Source: DASSFZ01 sp035292585
Lineage (GTDB): Bacteria; Chloroflexota; Anaerolineae; Fen-1058
Assembly: GCA_035292585.1 (NCBI GenBank)
Contig: DATDPU010000155.1
Span: 55,879-119,878, forward strand
DNA: 64,000 nucleotides
Direction of reading: 5' to 3'
Shown here in pieces: positions 16,382 to 25,965 of this stretch (position 1 is its first letter; the number at the start of each line of letters is the position of its first letter). The notes below the pieces were generated by a model, which was not told the DNA's origin, made no database searches, and was given only the letters and a program-made list of their open reading frames with translations. Position numbers and translations under genes: made by a program.

Positions 16382-19177
16382 GTGCCGACAGGGGCAGGCG
16401 CTGATGTTCATACGCTACAACAACAGCTGGCCGATGCCACGCGCCGCGCTGAAATCTTGCAGCGCGTGATCGAATCGATCGGCAGCGGGTTGTCGCTCGA
16501 GCCGTTGCTGGTGCGCATTCTCGATAGCGCCGTCGAATTGATCGGCGCGGGTTACGGCACAATTGGCCTGGTGGTCGAGCGGCCGGATGGCCCTAGTGTG
16601 CGGACGGCCGCGGTGCACAACATGCCGCCGGGCGAGCTGGGCGCCGAGATGCCGGCCGGCATCGGCCTGGCCGGACGTGTCCTGCTGGAGCAGCGCGCGG
16701 TCCGGTTCGATCGCTACGGCGACCTCGATCGGCCTACGCTGCCGGAGCTGGCCGATCACGCCGTCGTCGGTATTCCGGTCAAGTGGGCGGAGCGGATCAT
16801 CGGCTTCCTCGGCATCGGCGCCGCCGCGCCGCGCCGCTTCGACGAGCGGGACGTCGAGACGCTGACGCTGTTTGCCCAGCATATTGCCCTCGCCATTCAA
16901 AATGCTTCACTGTTCGAGGCCGAGCAACGCCGCCTGGCCCGGATGACGATCGTCAACCGCATTGGCCGCCTGATCAACAGCAGTCTCAGCCCCGACCAGA
17001 TTCTCCAGACGGCCGCCGAAGCCATCTCCGAATATCTGCCCTATCCTAACGTCGCCCTGCTGCTCATCGATCCCGGCGATCCGCAGACGCTGGTATTGCG
17101 CGCACGCAGCGGCATCTACACCGGCAATCGCGTGGGCGCGTATCGCCAAAGTATCGAGCAGGGCATTATCGGCGCGGCGGCGCGCGCGCGCCGGCGTATC
17201 CTGATCGAGGATGTGCGGAGCGACCCGCGCTACATTCCCGTGCCCGGCGTGAGCGAGATCCGCTCCGAGCTGGCGCTGCCGATCATCGCCGGCGAGCAGC
17301 TGTTGGGCGTGTTGAATATCGAGTCGGGTCAGCGCATTGCCGAAGAGGATGCGACCGGGCTGGAGATCGTCGCCGATGAGCTCGCCGTCGCCATCGACCA
17401 TGCGCGCCGGTACGAAGAGGAGAAACGACGCACGGAACGGTTGGGGTTGATCGCGCGCGTCGGTCAGCGCATTGCCCTCCGGCTCGATCCCGGCGAGTTA
17501 TTTGATGCGACGGTCGAGGAACTGCACGGGCGGCTGGGTTACGATCACGTCTCGCTCTTCTTGCTCGACCCGGCCGAGCCGACCTATTTGGTGCAGCGCG
17601 CGCGCGCCAGCCGCTGGCCGCGCGGCGAGGCTACCGGTTATCGCCAGTCGATCGAACAGGGTATCATTGGCGCGGCGGCGCGCCAGCGCCTGCCTGAGCG
17701 GGTCAATGAGGTCGCGGCCGACCCGCGCTATGTCGCCGTGCCGGCGGCCGATGGCCTGCGTTCTGAGCTGGCTGTGCCGATCCTGCTCGGCGAGCGGCTG
17801 TTGGGCGTGCTGGACCTGGCTGGTGTCCGGCCCTTCCGCGCCGAAGACGTTGCCGCCGCACAGATTGTCGCCGACCAGTTGGCCGTCGCCATCGACAACG
17901 CGCAGCTCTTCGCGCAGACCCAGCAGGCGCTGGACGAGACGAAGTTGCTGTACGAAACCAGCCAGCGCATCAGCGTCTCGATGGACATCGACGACGTGAT
18001 CGAGGTCTATCTGGAGCAGGTGGCGGCGCGCGGCCACTATGCCTGCAGCGTGGTGCTGTACGAGTTTGATGAGGCCGGCGCGCGCGCCGCCGTGTTGCTG
18101 CGCGGCCAATGGACGCCCCAGACTGGTCTGGTTCGGCCGGAAACGCGCCTGCCCCACTCGTATGACGCGCTCGATCCGCCGCTCGATGCCGGGCAGACGA
18201 TCGCCATTGCCGATGTGCACACCGATCCGCGCGCTTCGCCGGAACTGCGTGAGATCCAAACGCGCGATAGCCGGCCGGCGCTGGCGATGATTCCGCTGAT
18301 GGCGCGGGACCGCCGGATCGGGTTAGTGATATTAGGCTCGCCGTTCGTTCACCAGTGGAGTGATGCCGATCTGCGACCCTATCAGGCGACGGCGGCGCAA
18401 CTGGCGACGGCGATCGACGGCCGGCGGCAACAGCTGCTCCTGGCCGAGCAAGGGCGGCAGGTGGCCGTGCTGGAAGAGCGCCAGCGTCTCTCGCGCGAAT
18501 TGCACGATTCGGTGACGCAGCTGATCTTCAGCACCACGCTGATCGCGCAATCGATTGCCTCGGCCTGGCGGCGCGACCCGGCCGAGGGTGAACGGCGCGT
18601 CAATCGGTTGTTGGAACTTTCGCAGGCGGCCCTGGCCGAAATGCGGGCGTTGCTGTTTGATCTGCGGCCTTCCAGCGCCGGCCTGTCGAAATCGGCGGCG
18701 AGTGGGGGCAGGCCGGTTCCCGGCTTGGTGCGTGTTCAACGCGACGGGCTGGCGGCGGCGCTGCAGCAGCACGCGGCCGATCTGGCGCGCGATGGGTTGC
18801 AAGTCGAGGTAGAGGCGCACGGTTATTCAACCGATGGCGCCCGCCTTCCGCTCACATACGAAGAGGCGATTTTCCGCATCGTACAGGAGGCGCTCAACAA
18901 CGTCGTCAAGCATGCCCGCGCCGGGCAGGCCCGTGTCCGGTTGAGCGCAACCGCCGGCGCGCTCCAGGTGTCGGTGAAGGATGATGGGCTGGGTTTTGCG
19001 CCCGAACAAGCCGCCAATGGATCGGTTGAGCAGCGCAGCGGGCTGGGTCTGAAGTCGATGCGCGAACGCGCCGAAGCGTTGGGCGGGACGCTCAGTGTGA
19101 CGAGTACGCCTGGTCGCGGGACGACCGTGGAGGTGATATTGCCGAGAGCAGCGAATACTCCGCCACAAGGAAAATGA
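16382..19177 (+). CDS. Multi-GAF sensor histidine kinase (NarL-system HisKA_3 type)
   Basis: 931 residues without transmembrane segments. Four tandem GAF-like domains (about 40-175, 190-335, 350-505, 520-690) precede a HisKA_3 dimerisation domain with the phosphoacceptor His708 in SRELHDSVTQLIF. An HATPase_c domain follows (N box EALNNVVKHA, G1 DDGLGF, G2 GLGLKSMRERAEALGG). GAF2 and GAF3 are near-duplicates (both contain YRQSIEQGIIGAAAR). The start is a GTG preceded by GGGGAGGG. A NarL-type regulator follows at 19405 and is the likely partner. The last five residues and the TGA stop are supplied by the miniature element at 19158-19284, so the original C-terminus may have differed. Confidence 0.92.
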   Translation: MPTGAGADVHTLQQQLADATRRAEILQRVIESIGSGLSLEPLLVRILDSAVELIGAGYGTIGLVVERPDGPSVRTAAVHNMPPGELGAEMPAGIGLAGRVLLEQRAVRFDRYGDLDRPTLPELADHAVVGIPVKWAERIIGFLGIGAAAPRRFDERDVETLTLFAQHIALAIQNASLFEAEQRRLARMTIVNRIGRLINSSLSPDQILQTAAEAISEYLPYPNVALLLIDPGDPQTLVLRARSGIYTGNRVGAYRQSIEQGIIGAAARARRRILIEDVRSDPRYIPVPGVSEIRSELALPIIAGEQLLGVLNIESGQRIAEEDATGLEIVADELAVAIDHARRYEEEKRRTERLGLIARVGQRIALRLDPGELFDATVEELHGRLGYDHVSLFLLDPAEPTYLVQRARASRWPRGEATGYRQSIEQGIIGAAARQRLPERVNEVAADPRYVAVPAADGLRSELAVPILLGERLLGVLDLAGVRPFRAEDVAAAQIVADQLAVAIDNAQLFAQTQQALDETKLLYETSQRISVSMDIDDVIEVYLEQVAARGHYACSVVLYEFDEAGARAAVLLRGQWTPQTGLVRPETRLPHSYDALDPPLDAGQTIAIADVHTDPRASPELREIQTRDSRPALAMIPLMARDRRIGLVILGSPFVHQWSDADLRPYQATAAQLATAIDGRRQQLLLAEQGRQVAVLEERQRLSRELHDSVTQLIFSTTLIAQSIASAWRRDPAEGERRVNRLLELSQAALAEMRALLFDLRPSSAGLSKSAASGGRPVPGLVRVQRDGLAAALQQHAADLARDGLQVEVEAHGYSTDGARLPLTYEEAIFRIVQEALNNVVKHARAGQARVRLSATAGALQVSVKDDGLGFAPEQAANGSVEQRSGLGLKSMRERAEALGGTLSVTSTPGRGTTVEVILPRAANTPPQGK

Positions 19178-19284
19178 TGGGTAGCCTAGCCCCTCGTGGG
19201 CGTCGTTAACGGGCACACACCTGCACCTGCGGCGCACCGCAGGTGCGGTGCAGGTGAGGCCCTAGGCTACACCCATCAAAATCA
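19158..19284. mobile_element. Miniature element overlapping the 3' end of the histidine kinase gene
   Basis: It shares its left end (CTCCGCCACAAGGAAAATGA then GGGTAGC) and right end (GGCTAC then CCCATCAAAATC) with the element at 12541-12715, and contains the same GTGGGCGTC palindromic core. A GC-rich internal palindrome (CACCTGCA...TGCAGGTG) is added. The right terminal repeat is degenerate. It encodes the last residues and the stop of the upstream kinase. Confidence 0.55.
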
Positions 19285-19404
19285 ACTGGACTGACCACTA
19301 GGCCAGTCCTCCGCTAAGATACATTTGCACTCATCCATTCGTGTCCATTCGCGCAGATTCGCGGAAAATTTTCGGTTAGTCATTTCCAGAGAGGATCGGA
19401 ACCG

Positions 19405-20052
19405 ATGACCTCACCCGTGCGTGTGCTAATCGTCGATGATCATGAGATCGTTCGCGAAGGATTGCAAACGCTGCTGTCTGAAGAACCGGATGTCGAAGTG
19501 GTCGGCGAAGCGGCCAACGGCGAAGAAGCGCTGCGGCTGGCCGCCGCCTTAAACCCCGAAGTGATTTTGATGGACCTGGTGATGCCAGGGCTGGATGGCA
19601 TCGAGGTGACGCGCCGCATGCAGGCGACCAGCCCGGCGAGCCGAGTCCTGGTCTTGACCAGCTTTGCCGACGATCGGCGCGTGCGTGAAGCGATCCAGGC
19701 CGGCGCGATCGGCTACCTACTCAAAGATGTGCTCAAGCCCGATCTGCTGCGCGCGATCCATAACGCGGCGCAAGGCCGCTCGACGCTGCATCCCGATGCG
19801 CAGCACTACTTGATGCGCCAGGCGATTCGCGCAGAAGCCCAGCCGCACGACAGCCTGACCGAGCGCGAGTTGAGCGTGTTGCAATTGCTCGCCGGCGGTC
19901 AGAGCAACAAAGAGATCGCCGCTATATTGCATCTGACCGAGGGCACGGTCAAAGGCTACGTCAGCGCGATCCTTGCCAAGCTCGGCGTGGCGGATCGCAC
20001 GCAGGCGGCGCTGTATGCGGTCAAGCATGGCCTCGGCCCAAACGCGGCCTAG
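19405..20052 (+). CDS. NarL/FixJ-family response regulator
   Basis: 215 residues: a receiver domain (acidic pair DDHE at 11-14, phosphoacceptor D57 in ILMDLVMPG, Thr in VLTSF, Lys in YLLKDV) and a LuxR-type DNA-binding domain (LTERELSVLQLLAGGQSNKE to LGVADRTQA). It is downstream of the multi-GAF HisKA_3 kinase and codirectional, as is usual for NarL pairs, though a miniature element separates them. An AGAGAGGATCGG ribosome-binding region precedes the ATG. Target genes are unknown. Confidence 0.93.
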   Translation: MTSPVRVLIVDDHEIVREGLQTLLSEEPDVEVVGEAANGEEALRLAAALNPEVILMDLVMPGLDGIEVTRRMQATSPASRVLVLTSFADDRRVREAIQAGAIGYLLKDVLKPDLLRAIHNAAQGRSTLHPDAQHYLMRQAIRAEAQPHDSLTERELSVLQLLAGGQSNKEIAAILHLTEGTVKGYVSAILAKLGVADRTQAALYAVKHGLGPNAA

Positions 20053-20079
20053 TCGCACTACGGTTTAGTTTAAGCGTAG

Positions 20080-20265
20080 TTGCGACTTCAGTCGCGCTAC
20101 TCGGTGCTTGCTTTTCTGGGCGTGTTGATCCATTATCCCTTCGGGCTGCGGCTGGGGCCGGGCGAGAACCGCTTTCACTTCGTCGTCGGCCCGCTTGCTC
20201 TGATCTTGGGTGCGTGGGGGTTTAGAGCAAAATCTACACCGGTCGTTGCCACGCCCAGCACATAA
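20080..20265 (+). pseudogene. Possible membrane-protein remnant
   Basis: An open frame of 61 codons has a hydrophobic core (VLAFLGVLIHYPF and FVVGPLALILGAWGF) typical of a small membrane protein, but its start lies in a GTTGCGACTTCAGTCGC-type repeat and no ribosome-binding site is visible. It may be the decayed end of a membrane gene. It could also be chance coding in the 240-base gap between the regulator and the desaturase. Confidence 0.2.
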
Positions 20266-20290
20266 CCTCAAGCGAACCAGGAGAATCACC

Positions 20291-21340
20291 ATGACCCCAA
20301 ACTCGAAAACGGCTGCACCGGCGCAGTCAGACTTTGCATGGCAGGCGGCGGTGGCCCGCTACACCCGCCCGAGCCTGCGCGCCAGCCTCGGACAAGTTGC
20401 CACCAGCCTCGTGCCTTACCTCGCGCTCGGGTACCTCATGTATCGGAGCCTGGCGGTATCCTACGGCTTGACGCTGGCCCTGGCCGTGTTGGCCGGCGGC
20501 TTCCTCATGCGTATCTTCATCATCTTTCACGATTGCGGGCACGGCTCATTTTTTGAGGCGCAAAAGTGGAACCACGTCATCGGATCGATCTGCGGCGTGC
20601 TAGTGTTCACACCCTATTTCGAATGGCGCCATGCACACGCGATCCATCACGCGACGGCCGGCGATCTGGATCGGCGCGGCGTGGGTGACGTGCTGACCCT
20701 GACCGTAGAAGAGTATCGCCGTATGCCGTGGTGGAAACGGCTGGGCTATCGCCTGTACCGCAATCCGTTGATCATGTTTCTGTTAGGACCCATGTTCATG
20801 TTTCTGATCGCGCATCGCTTCCCGGCGCGCAACTCGAAGCGGCGCGAACGCTACAGCGTGTATTGGACCAACCTGGCGATCCTGGCTTACACCCTGCTAT
20901 TGATCGGGCTGATCGGGTTTGACAAGTACCTGTTGGTCATGCTGCCCATTATGGTGGTCTCCGGCGCGGCGGGCGTGTGGATGTTCTACGTCCAGCATCA
21001 GTTCGAGGGGACGTACTGGGCCGAACACGGCGAATGGGATTATGTGGCGGCTGCGCTACAGGGCAGCTCATATTACAGGCTGCCCAAGCTTCTCCAGTGG
21101 TTCACCGGCAACATCGGCCTGCACCACATTCACCATCTCAGCCCGCGCATTCCCAACTACAACTTGCAGGCCTGCCACGATGCGAACCCGCCGTTCCAGC
21201 AGGTGACGACGATCACGTTGCCGCAGAGCTTCAGGGCGATCTTCTTCAAGTTGTGGGATGAACAGCAGCGCCGGTTGGTGGGGTTCCGCCAGGCCAGGCA
21301 GGCCAGACGGATCAGCCAGGCTCAACCGGAGATCAGCTGA
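20291..21340 (+). CDS. Fatty-acid desaturase (DesA/omega-6 type)
   Basis: 349-residue integral membrane enzyme that introduces a double bond into acyl lipids using a di-iron centre. Three histidine boxes are present: HDCGH (80-84), HAIHH (116-120) and HHIHH (about 278-282). Hydrophobic segments lie between and around them as in the family. The ATG at 20291 follows CCAGGAGAATCACC. Upstream in-frame sequence from 20210 shows no conserved content. Regiospecificity cannot be fixed from sequence. Confidence 0.92.
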   Translation: MTPNSKTAAPAQSDFAWQAAVARYTRPSLRASLGQVATSLVPYLALGYLMYRSLAVSYGLTLALAVLAGGFLMRIFIIFHDCGHGSFFEAQKWNHVIGSICGVLVFTPYFEWRHAHAIHHATAGDLDRRGVGDVLTLTVEEYRRMPWWKRLGYRLYRNPLIMFLLGPMFMFLIAHRFPARNSKRRERYSVYWTNLAILAYTLLLIGLIGFDKYLLVMLPIMVVSGAAGVWMFYVQHQFEGTYWAEHGEWDYVAAALQGSSYYRLPKLLQWFTGNIGLHHIHHLSPRIPNYNLQACHDANPPFQQVTTITLPQSFRAIFFKLWDEQQRRLVGFRQARQARRISQAQPEIS

Positions 21341-21422
21341 TCGGTACAGCGCGTCGCGGGCACAAGCCGAGGCGCGGAGTGCGCCGGTTTCCGCACGAGC
21401 GCCGCTCCGCGCCTGGCGCGCC

Positions 21423-21523
21423 GCCGACTGTCCACCGGACAGTCGGCAACGGCGAGGCACACAGCAGCACTAAGGTTTTCTTGGTGTTTCTTGGCGTCGC
21501 TTGCCCCGCATCTTTCTGCGGGG
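21423..21523. terminator. Two strong hairpins downstream of the desaturase
   Basis: GCCGACTGTCC (21423-21433) pairs with GGACAGTCGGC (21437-21447) around ACC, and CCCCGCA (21504-21510) pairs with TGCGGGG (21517-21523). Neither has a long T run. They occupy the 314-base gap between the desaturase and the next gene. I see no further gene in that gap. Confidence 0.45.
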
Positions 21524-21654
21524 TCGTGTCTGGCTGGTTAACAATCGGGCCTTTTCAGACAGGCTCGCATGGCCTTGCGTCCGGCGAGTTTAGCAGTACG
21601 CTGTTGAGCGCACGGCCCCGAGTCGCGCGCAAATGTTCAGGGGAGAGGCTGACT

Positions 21655-22479
21655 ATGCTGGCGACGAGCGACAATCCGCCCATCACGCCGTGGCTTCGCC
21701 TGATCACGTTCATCGAAGTGCTGGTTCTCCTCGGAGCGGGGCTGGGCCTGTTCTTCGCGCCGGAGCTCATACGCCCACAGTGGCCCTGGTCGCCGGCCCC
21801 GTTTAACACGCGCTTCCTGGGAGCAACTTACCTGGCCTCGTTGGTGACCGTCATTATGCTGGCGCTCGGCGCGCGCTGGGCGCCGGCCCGCGTCGTGCTG
21901 CCGGCGCTGTTCGGCTTCACGCTCATCGTCCTGATCGTATCGCTGCTCAACCTCAATCAATTTGACTTCGGACGCTGGAGCACCGTCGTGATCTGGTTTC
22001 CCCTGTATAGCGTACTGCCGTTGAGCGCCGCCTACCATCTGTGGTTGTATCGCAAGTTGCCGCCCGCCGATCCCACGCCGACGCCGGCAGGCTGGCGGGC
22101 CTACCTATCGATCGTGGCGCTCGGCCTGGGGTTGTACAGTGTGGGCCTGCTGGTCGCGCCCGCGACCTTTAGCGCGTTTTGGCCCTGGCCGATCGATGCT
22201 TTCCATGCGCAGATGTACAGCGCCGCCTTTGCCTCCGGCGCGATTGGCGCGTTCATGGTTTCGCGCGTCGCCGCCCGCAGCGAGTGGTTGATTGCCGCGC
22301 TGGCGCAGGGCGTTTTCGGCCTGTTCGCGATCCTGGGCGTTTTGCTCGTCGACGCCTCGACGCAGCGCGTCGATTACCGACAGCCCGGCGCCTGGCTGTG
22401 GCTCGGCGCGTTCGCCGGGATGACCGTGGCGAGCCTGGGCATGCTCTGGCAGGCGCGCTATCGCCGCGCCCCAGCCTGA
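21655..22479 (+). CDS. Polytopic membrane protein with internal duplication, family A
   Basis: 274 residues, about eight hydrophobic segments. Two halves share the pattern hydrophobic helix, Pro, then W-P-W followed by a Gly/Ala-rich helix: FFAPELIRPQWPWSPAPFN in the first half and LLVAPATFSAFWPWPIDAFH in the second. Two other genes nearby (24241-25056 and 25053-25916) have the same layout. NQFDF is shared with the 24241 protein. No catalytic motif or known function is recognised. Confidence 0.7.
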   Translation: MLATSDNPPITPWLRLITFIEVLVLLGAGLGLFFAPELIRPQWPWSPAPFNTRFLGATYLASLVTVIMLALGARWAPARVVLPALFGFTLIVLIVSLLNLNQFDFGRWSTVVIWFPLYSVLPLSAAYHLWLYRKLPPADPTPTPAGWRAYLSIVALGLGLYSVGLLVAPATFSAFWPWPIDAFHAQMYSAAFASGAIGAFMVSRVAARSEWLIAALAQGVFGLFAILGVLLVDASTQRVDYRQPGAWLWLGAFAGMTVASLGMLWQARYRRAPA

Positions 22480-22727
22480 ACGGCGCCGATGTTGCTGCGC
22501 TACTTCTTGCGCTCCGCGACCCGGCATTCGCATCCCTCTCTCTACCTGACCTTCGACAGGTTTTCCTCCTCACTTCGGTTAGCCGGGCGTACTGACTGAT
22601 TTCCTGTCCGAAACCTATCCCTAGACGACTCCCCAGCCGCCGCGTTTCACATATCCTGTTGGTGGGGCTTACTTTGCATACTGTCCAGGCCCCGACAAGT
22701 GTTCTTTCCCAGGCTGAGGGTTCGTGC

Positions 22728-23135
22728 ATGGCGGCTGAAACGATGGCCCAGGCAATTCCACACCGCATTCTGATCGTCGACGACGTGCCGAGCGTGCGCG
22801 AGGCGTTGCGCTGGTTACTGGACAACGAGCCGGACCTGGAAGTAGTGGGCGAAGCCGGCGACGGCGCCCAGGCACTGGAGCGCGCGACCCTGCTCGCACC
22901 CGATGTGGTGATCCTCGATATCGAACTGCCCGATCTGGATGGGTATGCCGTCACCCGATCGCTCAAGCGCCTGCCCCGCCCACCGCTCGTCATCCTGCTG
23001 TCCGTCCACGGAGATGGGCTTTCACGGCAACAGGGTGCAGATGCCGGCAGCGACGGTTTCATCGAGAAAGGGACGGACTGGCCGCAGATTGTCGCGCAGA
23101 TCCGGCAAGCGCTGGCGAGCCAGCGGCGGATTTAA
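22728..23135 (+). CDS. Single-domain response regulator receiver (CheY-like)
   Basis: 135 residues from ATG 22728 (MAAETMAQ), with the acidic pair DD at 18-19, phosphoacceptor D64 in VILDIELPDLDG, and a conserved Lys in FIEKG. There is no output domain. An in-frame GTG at 22659 would add 23 residues without conserved content. Such receivers usually signal by protein contact or relay phosphate. No kinase is adjacent. Confidence 0.85.
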   Translation: MAAETMAQAIPHRILIVDDVPSVREALRWLLDNEPDLEVVGEAGDGAQALERATLLAPDVVILDIELPDLDGYAVTRSLKRLPRPPLVILLSVHGDGLSRQQGADAGSDGFIEKGTDWPQIVAQIRQALASQRRI

Positions 23136-23196
23136 CTCCTTGCCGCCTGAAGAGGTATAAGTGATTACGGCGGGTCAACACACCGAGGAATCATCG

Positions 23197-24207
23197 ATGA
23201 GTGCAAAACCAGCGCTTCAGCCAGGAACGGGTTGGCGAGAGAGTTACCTGGGCGGCAGCCTGGAGCAAGAGGAAAAACTGTTCGCGCAAGAGGTATTTCC
23301 GCGAATTGCTGTCATCCAATCGGCTGTCGCGGCGCGGCAATCTGCCAGCGTCAGGCGCGCGCTGCACAACCGGGGCGACCCCGTGAGGGTTGTCTTTGAG
23401 GCGGCGGATGATCTGCCCCCGCATTTACAGGTCGGCTTTCTTGAACCGGGCGCAACGTACGCGGGCTTCGGAAGATTCTCGCGCTCTTCGAGCCTCAATC
23501 AACACGACACAGAACTCGACGAACGCGGTTTTGCTTTTCGGATCATAACGGCGGACGGCCCTCAAGACTTCGTACTGGCAAACACGCCCACGTTTTTTAC
23601 GCCCGACCCGGTTACCTTCGTCAGAGTGAGTGAGGTCCTTGCCAAAAACGCCTTGCTCACGGTGCCCTTCAAGTTGATGCTGGCGCTGGGTCCGCAAAAG
23701 GCATTTGCCATTGCGCTGCGGTCGTTATTCAGGACGCCCAAACGTGACATCAGCTTTACGTCTCAACCCTATTGGAGCCAGACGCCGTTTCAACTCGGTT
23801 CCGCCGCGGTGAAAATCGCCGTCGTGCCGGACCCCAAGGAGCAAGTCAGGGCTGTCGCGAAAGGGCCGCACTTCCTCACAGAACAACTCAAAAAGGACTT
23901 GAGCCAGGGGCCGAGAAAATTCAAAGCGTATGTGCAGTTGTTCGTCGCTGAAGAAAAAACACCCATTGAAAATGCATCCCAGGAGTGGCGGGAGCAGGAT
24001 GCGCCGCTTGTATGCATCGGTTCACTCACGGTCACGCACCAGGATTTCGATGCGGCAAAGGCGGATACAATTGAGAATAGCGAGGCATTTAATCCCTGGA
24101 ACACGGCGCATCTGCGACCTCTCGGAAGTTTGAATCGCGCTCGCAAGCAGGCATACTATCTGAGCGCCAAGGCCAGGGGGGCGCACCCCCTGGCGCTCGA
24201 TCAATAA
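23197..24207 (+). CDS. Catalase-like haem protein family
   Basis: 336 residues resembling the catalase-related group. A candidate distal His lies in RRALHNRGDPVRVVFE, the conserved block FGRFSRSS follows, and the C-terminal AFNPWNTAHLRPLGSLNRAR then KQAYY carries likely proximal-side residues. The canonical catalase distal signature is not intact, so peroxidase, hydroperoxide-lyase-like or non-catalytic haem roles are possible. The ATG at 23197 follows CCGAGGAATCATCG. A GTG at 23161 is the alternative. It sits among three related membrane proteins. Confidence 0.7.
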   Translation: MSAKPALQPGTGWRESYLGGSLEQEEKLFAQEVFPRIAVIQSAVAARQSASVRRALHNRGDPVRVVFEAADDLPPHLQVGFLEPGATYAGFGRFSRSSSLNQHDTELDERGFAFRIITADGPQDFVLANTPTFFTPDPVTFVRVSEVLAKNALLTVPFKLMLALGPQKAFAIALRSLFRTPKRDISFTSQPYWSQTPFQLGSAAVKIAVVPDPKEQVRAVAKGPHFLTEQLKKDLSQGPRKFKAYVQLFVAEEKTPIENASQEWREQDAPLVCIGSLTVTHQDFDAAKADTIENSEAFNPWNTAHLRPLGSLNRARKQAYYLSAKARGAHPLALDQ

Positions 24208-24240
24208 GTCCATTCCAGCCCAATTCTAAAAGGAGTCATC

Positions 24241-25056
24241 ATGCTCTCTTCAACCTCTCGTCTACTGACCCGTCTCCTGGCCGTGTTGTACGGAGTGCTC
24301 GGTCTTATTCTCTTCTTAACGCCGGAGAGTTCGTCTGCGGTGTTCGCCTGGCGGGTTGCGCCGTTTTCGATGATGACGATCGGCGCATGGTGCCTGGGCA
24401 ACGCGGTACACGCCTGGGACGCCGCGCAGCGCTGGGACTGGTCGGTGACTTATCCCTCGCTGGTTTATCTGTGGGCGTTCGGGTTGCTGCAAGGGGTCGT
24501 CCTGGTGGCGTTCAGCGCGAACATGACGTTGAACGGCTTTCAGGCTTGGCTGTACCTGGCGGCGCTGCTCGTCAACGTCATCGCCGCCGTGCTGGGCATT
24601 ATCGATGCCATACGACTGCGCCCGCAACCGGCAGTGGTAGGCGCGCCGGTGGCGGCCTGGGTGCGCGTGGCGACCGTCGCGTTTGTGGGGCTGGCCGCCT
24701 TCATCGCCTTTGGCACGATCATCGCGCGAGCGGGCGGCGCCGTGACGCAAGGCGGCTTCTTCCCTGACCAGATGACGCTGTTCACCGTGCGCGCGTTTGG
24801 GGCGTTTTATGCGGCGGTCGGCATCGGGGCCATACCGCTCATTTGGGCGCGGGGCATGGGGCCGATACTCGGCTATGGGCGGAATGGCATCGCCTTCGTC
24901 GTCACCATCACCGCCGCGGCGCTGTTCTATTTCAACCAGTTCGACTTCGCAACGCGACCGGGCGGCGCGTTCTATCTCGGCGTGTACGTCGTCTTATTCA
25001 TCGGCGCAGTGTTTCTACTCCTGCGCGATCGCTCACAGCAAGGAAGCCACGCATGA
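24241..25056 (+). CDS. Polytopic membrane protein with internal duplication, family A (second copy)
   Basis: 271 residues with about eight hydrophobic segments. The first half has LFLTPESSSAVFAWRVAPF, matching the Pro/Trp pattern of the proteins at 21655 and 25053, and the second half has FFPDQMTLFTVRAFGAFYA with YFNQFDF. The ATG follows AAAGGAGTCATC. The stop overlaps the next start by four bases (ATGA), so the two are translationally coupled. Function is not recognised. Confidence 0.7.
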   Translation: MLSSTSRLLTRLLAVLYGVLGLILFLTPESSSAVFAWRVAPFSMMTIGAWCLGNAVHAWDAAQRWDWSVTYPSLVYLWAFGLLQGVVLVAFSANMTLNGFQAWLYLAALLVNVIAAVLGIIDAIRLRPQPAVVGAPVAAWVRVATVAFVGLAAFIAFGTIIARAGGAVTQGGFFPDQMTLFTVRAFGAFYAAVGIGAIPLIWARGMGPILGYGRNGIAFVVTITAAALFYFNQFDFATRPGGAFYLGVYVVLFIGAVFLLLRDRSQQGSHA

Positions 25057-25916
25057 ATACCTCGATCCGTGACGACCGCATTTTCCCGGAGACGCGCATC
25101 GCGGTCATTCCGGTGATCCTGGTGCTCCTCTCGGCCTTCATCACGCTCTTCTTCTGGCCGGATGACACCGAGCGGCTGTTCGCCTGGACGATCACGCCGC
25201 GCATGACGCCCTTGCTGATGGCCTCGGGTTACCTGGCTGGCGCCTATGCGTTCTCCCATCTATTGATTCGCGGAGTGCGCTGGCATCACGTCGCCTTCTC
25301 ATTCCTGGCGGTCGAGCCATTCACGGTGGCGATGGCCGGCGCGACGATCCTGCACTGGGATCGGTTCCATCATGACCAAATCTGGTTTTGGGTCTGGGTC
25401 GTCGTCTACGCGGCGACGCCGCTCCTGCTGCCGGTGTTGTGGTTGCGTAATCGCGTCACCGATCCGGGAACGCCCGACCCCGACGATGCGCTCCTGCCGA
25501 AGCCAGCGCGTTGGGTGTTGCGCCTGGGCGGGTGGGTCGGCGTTGCCCTGACGGCCTTCCTGTTTCTGTTGCCTGAACAGGCCATTCAGGTCTGGCCGTG
25601 GACTTTGACGCCGTTGACTGCGCGCGTGATCGGCGGCTGGTATGCGCTGTCGGGCGCGACGGCGCTGGTGATCGCTCGCGATCCGCGCTGGAGCGCCGCG
25701 CGCATCGCCGTCCGAGGCAGCCTGGTCTTCGCGGGGATGCTGCTCGTCAGCATCGTGCGCGCCTGGGGCGACTTCGATCCGTCGAACCTGCTCACCTGGG
25801 TTTATGTGGGGACCGTCGTCTTCACCGTCGCCGGCTTCGGCGCGCTGTACGCGATCATGGAATCGCGCCGGAAAGCAGCTGCCCGATTGAGCGGCGAGCA
25901 ATCGCAGCCGGCGTAA
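25053..25916 (+). CDS. Polytopic membrane protein with internal duplication, family A (third copy)
   Basis: 287 residues with about eight hydrophobic segments. The pattern LFFWPDDTERLFAWTITPRM in the first half recurs as LLPEQAIQVWPWTLTPLTAR in the second, and each is followed by a Gly/Ala-rich helix. Its ATG overlaps the stop of the previous gene, suggesting stoichiometric expression and perhaps a heteromer. The in-frame extension upstream to 24843 is a shadow of that gene. Function is unknown. Confidence 0.7.
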   Translation: MNTSIRDDRIFPETRIAVIPVILVLLSAFITLFFWPDDTERLFAWTITPRMTPLLMASGYLAGAYAFSHLLIRGVRWHHVAFSFLAVEPFTVAMAGATILHWDRFHHDQIWFWVWVVVYAATPLLLPVLWLRNRVTDPGTPDPDDALLPKPARWVLRLGGWVGVALTAFLFLLPEQAIQVWPWTLTPLTARVIGGWYALSGATALVIARDPRWSAARIAVRGSLVFAGMLLVSIVRAWGDFDPSNLLTWVYVGTVVFTVAGFGALYAIMESRRKAAARLSGEQSQPA

Positions 25917-25965
25917 ACAGTCAGGGCAACCCGGCGTTGCCCCTGTCGATTTGCCAGACCTGCCC

